DNA from: Nicotiana tabacum
Lineage: Eukaryota; Streptophyta; Magnoliopsida; Solanales; Solanaceae
Reading direction: 5' to 3'
Assembly (NCBI RefSeq): GCF_000715075.1
Contig: NC_134102.1
Location: 46,137,348 to 46,201,347, forward strand
DNA: 64,000 bases
The position numbers and the translations under genes were made by a program. Positions within the stretch are counted from its first letter, which is position 1, and every line of letters begins with the position of its first letter. Positions 60,162 through 64,000 of this stretch are shown here, piece after piece. The notes under the pieces were generated by a model, which did not search any database, was not told where the DNA came from, and saw only the letters and a list, made by a program, of their open reading frames with translations.

Positions 60162-62998
60162 AACCCATATCTATTCCCCCGTATTGCATGGCTCCGGCTA
60201 AGTTGAAGATGTTAAAGAAGCAATTGCGGGAGTTATTGGACAAGGGATTTATCAGGCCTAGTGTATCACATTGGGGTGCACCGTGTTATTTGTGAAGAAG
60301 AAGGATGGTTCTATGAGGAGGTGTATTAATTACAGACAGTTGAACAAGGTCACTATCCAGAACAAATATCTATTGTCTCGTATTGATGATTTGTTTGATT
60401 ACTTTCAAGGTGCAAGGGTGTTCTCGGAGATTGATTTATGATCAGCCTATCATCAGTTGAAGATTAGTGCTTCGGACATCCCTAAGATAGCTTTTAGGAC
60501 TCGTTATGGGAATTATGAGTTTTTGGTGATGTCCTTTGGTTTTACTAATGCTCTAGTACCTTTCATGCATTTGATGAACAGCGTGTTCCGGCCATATTTG
60601 GATTCTTTTGTCATTGTATTCATTGATGACATCTTGGTATATTCCCCGTAGTGAAGAGGACCATGAGTAGCATTTGAGGATTGTGCTTCAGATTCTGAGG
60701 GATAATAAGTTGTATGTTAAGTTTTTCAAGTGCGAGCTTATGTTGGATTTAGTAGCATTCTTGGGTCAATGGTGTCTACTAATGGTATCAAGGTTGATAT
60801 AAAGAAGATTGAGGCGGTTTAGGGTTGGCCTAGACCTTCTACAGCTATGGAGATTAGCAGTTTATTGAGTTTGGAATGCTACTATCATCGCTTTGTGGAG
60901 GGAGTTTTATATATTGCATCCCCATTGACCAAGTTGACTCAGAAAGCTGCTTCTTTTAGATGTTCTACTAAGTGTGAGGAGAGCTTTCAGAAGCTCAAGA
61001 CTGCTTTGACTAAGCCCTAGTGTTGGTGTTTCCCACAGCTTCAGGGCCATACAATGTGTATTGTGATGATTCACGTGTTGGTCTTGGCGTGGTATTAATG
61101 CAAGATGGTTGAGTGATCGCTTATGCTCCATGACAGTTGAAGCCCCATGAGAAGAATTATTTGGTTCATGATTTGTAATTGGCGGCTATTGTGCCTACAC
61201 TTAAGATTTGGAGGAATTACTTGTATGGTTTGTCATGTGAGGTTTATATTGATCATAGAAGTCTTTAGCATATGTTCAAGCACAAGGATTTGAATTTGAG
61301 GCAGCGGAGGTGGCTTGAGTTGCTTAAGGATTATGATATCACTATCTTGTATCATCCAAGTAAGACGAAGGTGGTAGCGGATACCTTGAGTAGGAAGGCA
61401 GAGAGTATTGGTAGTTTGTTATTCATTCTAGATGAAGAGAGGCATTTGGATATGGTTGTTCAGGCCTTGGCTAATAGATTTGTGATATTGGATATTTCCG
61501 AGCCTAGTAGAGTACTTGCTTGTGTTGTTGCGCAGTCGTCCTTGTTTGAGCGCATCATGGCTCGTCAGTACGATGATCCCTATTTGCTTGTCATTAAGAA
61601 CACTGTGTTATGAGGTGGTGCTAAGGAGGGGGTCAATAGAGATGACGGTGTATTGCATTTTTCTAGTCGGATTTGTGTTCCTATAATTGATGGCTTGAGG
61701 GATTTGATTCTTGATGAGGCTCATAGTTCGCAGTATTCCATTCATCCGGGTGCTACAAAGATGTATCGTGATTTGAAGCAGCATTATTGGTGGTGGAGGA
61801 TGAAGAAGGACATTATTAGTCATGTTTCATGGTATTTGAATTGTCAGCAGGTCAAGTATGAGCATCAGAGACCCGGTGGTTTACTTAAAAAAATAGATAT
61901 ACCAGAGTGGAAGTGGGAGCATATCAGTATAGATTTTGCGGTAGGGTTGCCATGGACCTTGTGAAAGTTTGACGCTATTTGGGGAATTATGCATAGATTG
62001 ACCAAGTTTGTGCATTTCAGTCCAGTGATGACTTCTTATACTTCAGAGAAGTTGGCTCAGATCTACATTAGAAAGATTGTCTGTTTGAATAGAGTGCCTA
62101 TTTCCATCATTTTGGATATGGGTACTAAGTTCATATCGCACTTTTGAAGACATGTTCCGCGAAAGTTGGGCACACGGGTGGATCTTAGCACGACATTTCA
62201 CCTACATGCAGATAGTCAGTCTGAGCAGACTATTCAGGTCCTTGAGGATATGTTGAGAACTTGTTACTGGTTATGGAGGTCATTGGGATCGGTTTCTATC
62301 ATTGGTGGAGTTTTCTTACAATAACAGTTATCGGTCAAGCATTTAGATGGATCTGTATGAGGCTTTATATAGTAGACATGGCGTTCAATAGTTGGTTGGT
62401 TTGAGCCTGGTGAGGCTGGGTTATTGATATAGATTTGGTTCGTGATGATTTGGATAAGGTAAAGTTGATTCAGGAGCAGCTTCGCACAGCCTAGTCCAAG
62501 CAAAAAAGTTATGTTGATAGGAAGGTTTGCGATGTGGCTTTCATGGAAGGTGAAAAGGTTCTTCTTAGAGTTTCTCCTATGAAGGGTGTGATAAAATTTA
62601 GGAAGAAGGGAATGTTGAGCCCTAGGTCTATTGGCCCATTTTAGGTGGAGTACATGCTTGGTTTTCCACCTAGCTTGTCAAGAGTTCACCCAGTATTCCA
62701 TATTTTATGCTCCGAAAGTATCATGAAGACAGGTCACATGTGTTGGATTACATTTCAGTGCAGTTGGATGAGAATATAGCTTATGAAAAAGAGCCAGTGG
62801 CCATTTAGGATAGACAGGTTCATAAGTTGAGGTCGAAGGAGATTGCAGCGGTAAAGGTCCAGTGGAGATGTCAACTAGTCAAGGAAGTGACTTGGGAGAC
62901 GGAGCATGACATGTGGAGCAGATATCCTCATCGTTTTGGCATTTCAGCTATGATTCTAAACTCGTTCCAAGATGAACGTTTATTTACGAGGGGGAGAA
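60162..62998 (+). pseudogene. Gypsy chromovirus G4 pol, truncated at the RT start
   Basis: It begins at [15 protein letters not shown], exactly where G1 and G3 have QPISIP, so the protease half is missing. RT: frame breaks near 60280 and 60440, then [17 protein letters not shown] and FIDDILVYS (60490-60650). RNase H is badly decayed; its end [19 protein letters not shown] and VADTLSRK is at 61272-61400. Integrase 61653-61964 keeps EAHSSQYSIH, a damaged zinc pair (YLNC, canonical C..C), and SIDFAVGLP with the first Asp. SIILDMGTKF and a Glu-bearing SEQTIQVLED follow across stops. A decayed chromodomain (VQWRCQLVKEVTWETE) lies near 62855-62910. The polypurine tract gagggggagaa is at 62988-62998. 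Confidence 0.85.
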
Positions 62999-63815
62999 TA
63001 TAATGACCTGATCATTCATTTTGAGTATTAGAATCCTATTCCCCTATTTGATGCTTCCGGTAGTTTCTTTTGATGTTTGTTGACTTGCAGGAATGGTTGG
63101 TCGGATTTCGAAAAGGTATGGGAGTGGATGGGAATACTTAGTTCTATTTTTGGAAGTTTAAGTTATAAGAGTTGACCAAGGTTTGACTTTTGAGTAAACG
63201 ACCTCAAATTTGTGATTTGATGGTTCTAATAGGTTCTTATGGTGATTTTGGACTTTGGTGTATGTTCGGATTTCGTTGCAGATATTCATAGAAAATTTTG
63301 ACTATTTTTGTCGAAAGATAGTAACTTGAAGAATTGGAGAGTTCATAAGTTTGATCGATAGTTGAATTTTGGGTTAATGAGCTTTTATTGTGGTTTAAAG
63401 ACCTTGTATAGGTCCTAATGGTTGACATGAACTTATGTGAAAGTTTTGTTGTGATCAGGAATGTCTAAGTACGATTTAGACGCGTTTGGGAAAGTTGAAA
63501 AGTTTTGAAGTTAAAGAATGGATTTGATCTTTGGTCTTAGTTTTGTGGTTGTTTTTTATGTTTCGAGCCCTGGAACAAGTTTGTATGAAGTATATAGACT
63601 TATTGGAATGATTGGACGGGATCCCGAGAGGCTCGGGTGTGTTTTTGGGTGCTTTCGGGCCATCTCTTTTGGTTTTGTAGCAAGTGAACTGCTGTCAAGT
63701 TGCACTGCTTGGAGATCACGGAGTAGGGGCTCGTGATCATGGAGAAGGAAGGTGGTTGAGCTGGTTGTTCTTCGCGATTGCAGAACAACTTCCCGATTGC
63801 AGAGTCCAACATCAA
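62999..63815 (+). mobile_element. G4 3' LTR, partial
   Basis: It starts tataatgacctgatcattcattttgag after the polypurine tract (described in parts: tataatgacc, then tgatcattc), a decayed form of TGTAACGACC. It follows the G3 LTR order for about 800 bases, including the ggtttcgagccc-like and gggatcccgagaggctcggg blocks, to about 63815. Then the sequence switches to an inverted segment. Confidence 0.75.
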
Positions 63816-64000
63816 TAGCCAAGAACAACTCGTAACAATATAATAAAAGTAGCACAAGTAATAACTCAAAGATATGATGTTCAGCTCATTCACAGTTACA
63901 GAAAATAGGCGTGCTTTTTCAGGTATAACAGTAAAACCCAAGTCTTTCATCGAAATCACCAAAATATGAGAATTTCAGAAAAACTGTGATTTTTTCCAAA
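63816..64000 (-). mobile_element. Inverted fragment of a G-type LTR at the right edge
   Basis: The reverse complement of about 63825-64000 matches, by eye, 29975-30145 of LTR L0 (aactcgtaacaatataataaa, cagttacagaaaatagg and gcttttt...ggtataacagtaaa in parallel order). A second LTR copy therefore lies in the opposite orientation and continues beyond the window. Confidence 0.75.

Overview
This window is eukaryotic plant nuclear DNA, almost certainly Solanaceae and most likely Nicotiana. The evidence is nested Ty3/Gypsy chromovirus-type retrotransposons with plant initiator-Met tRNA primer sites, RTE-type LINE 3' ends finishing in TTG repeats, an Au/TS-type SINE, Mutator-like, hAT and Helitron non-autonomous elements, and one intron-rich host gene. 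The family and genus call rests on remembered resemblance of the repeats, not on a search.

Layout. 1-31.7 kb is a nest of retrotransposons. A broken Gypsy coding region (1-3637, +) runs into a non-coding 3' region (3638-4323, continuing 23798-25051) that ends in a polypurine tract and an LTR (25052-27034). A solo LTR (4324-23797, TSD ctatg/ttatg) sits inside that 3' region. Inside the solo LTR is a young minus-strand chromovirus (6126-22644, TSD aaata). This last element carries four LTR copies rather than two: LTR-internal-LTR is followed by two 3.09 kb tandem units, each made of an internal-end fragment, a copy of the left host flank and another LTR. 27035-30583 is a 5' LTR of another Gypsy family, hit by a 5'-truncated RTE LINE and followed by a primer binding site and leader (to about 31.7 kb).

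31.7-38.2 kb is gene-flanking sequence with small DNA transposons (a 9-bp-TSD MULE at 33878-35042 and an 8-bp-TSD hAT element at 35854-36573), an Au/TS SINE and RTE 3'-tail insertions. 38.2-45.7 kb (minus strand) is the only recognised host gene, an EMSY-LIKE chromatin protein with an ENT domain and an Agenet/Tudor domain in at least nine exons. Its introns hold a LINE, a SINE and a Helitron, and two G-boxes lie upstream.

46-51.5 kb is the 3' end of a large-LTR element (4.2 kb LTR, Tat/Ogre-like). 51.5-64 kb holds two more decayed Gypsy chromoviruses. The first is split in its reverse transcriptase by a solo LTR with a perfect 5-bp TSD and ends in a 3.0 kb LTR. The second is truncated in pol and ends in an LTR that meets an inverted LTR segment at the right edge.

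No Gypsy copy here can make an intact polyprotein; all carry stops, frameshifts or deletions. The most unusual signals are the LTR tandem amplification with a visible crossover, and a roughly 41-bp hairpin-containing block shared by four different LTR families.
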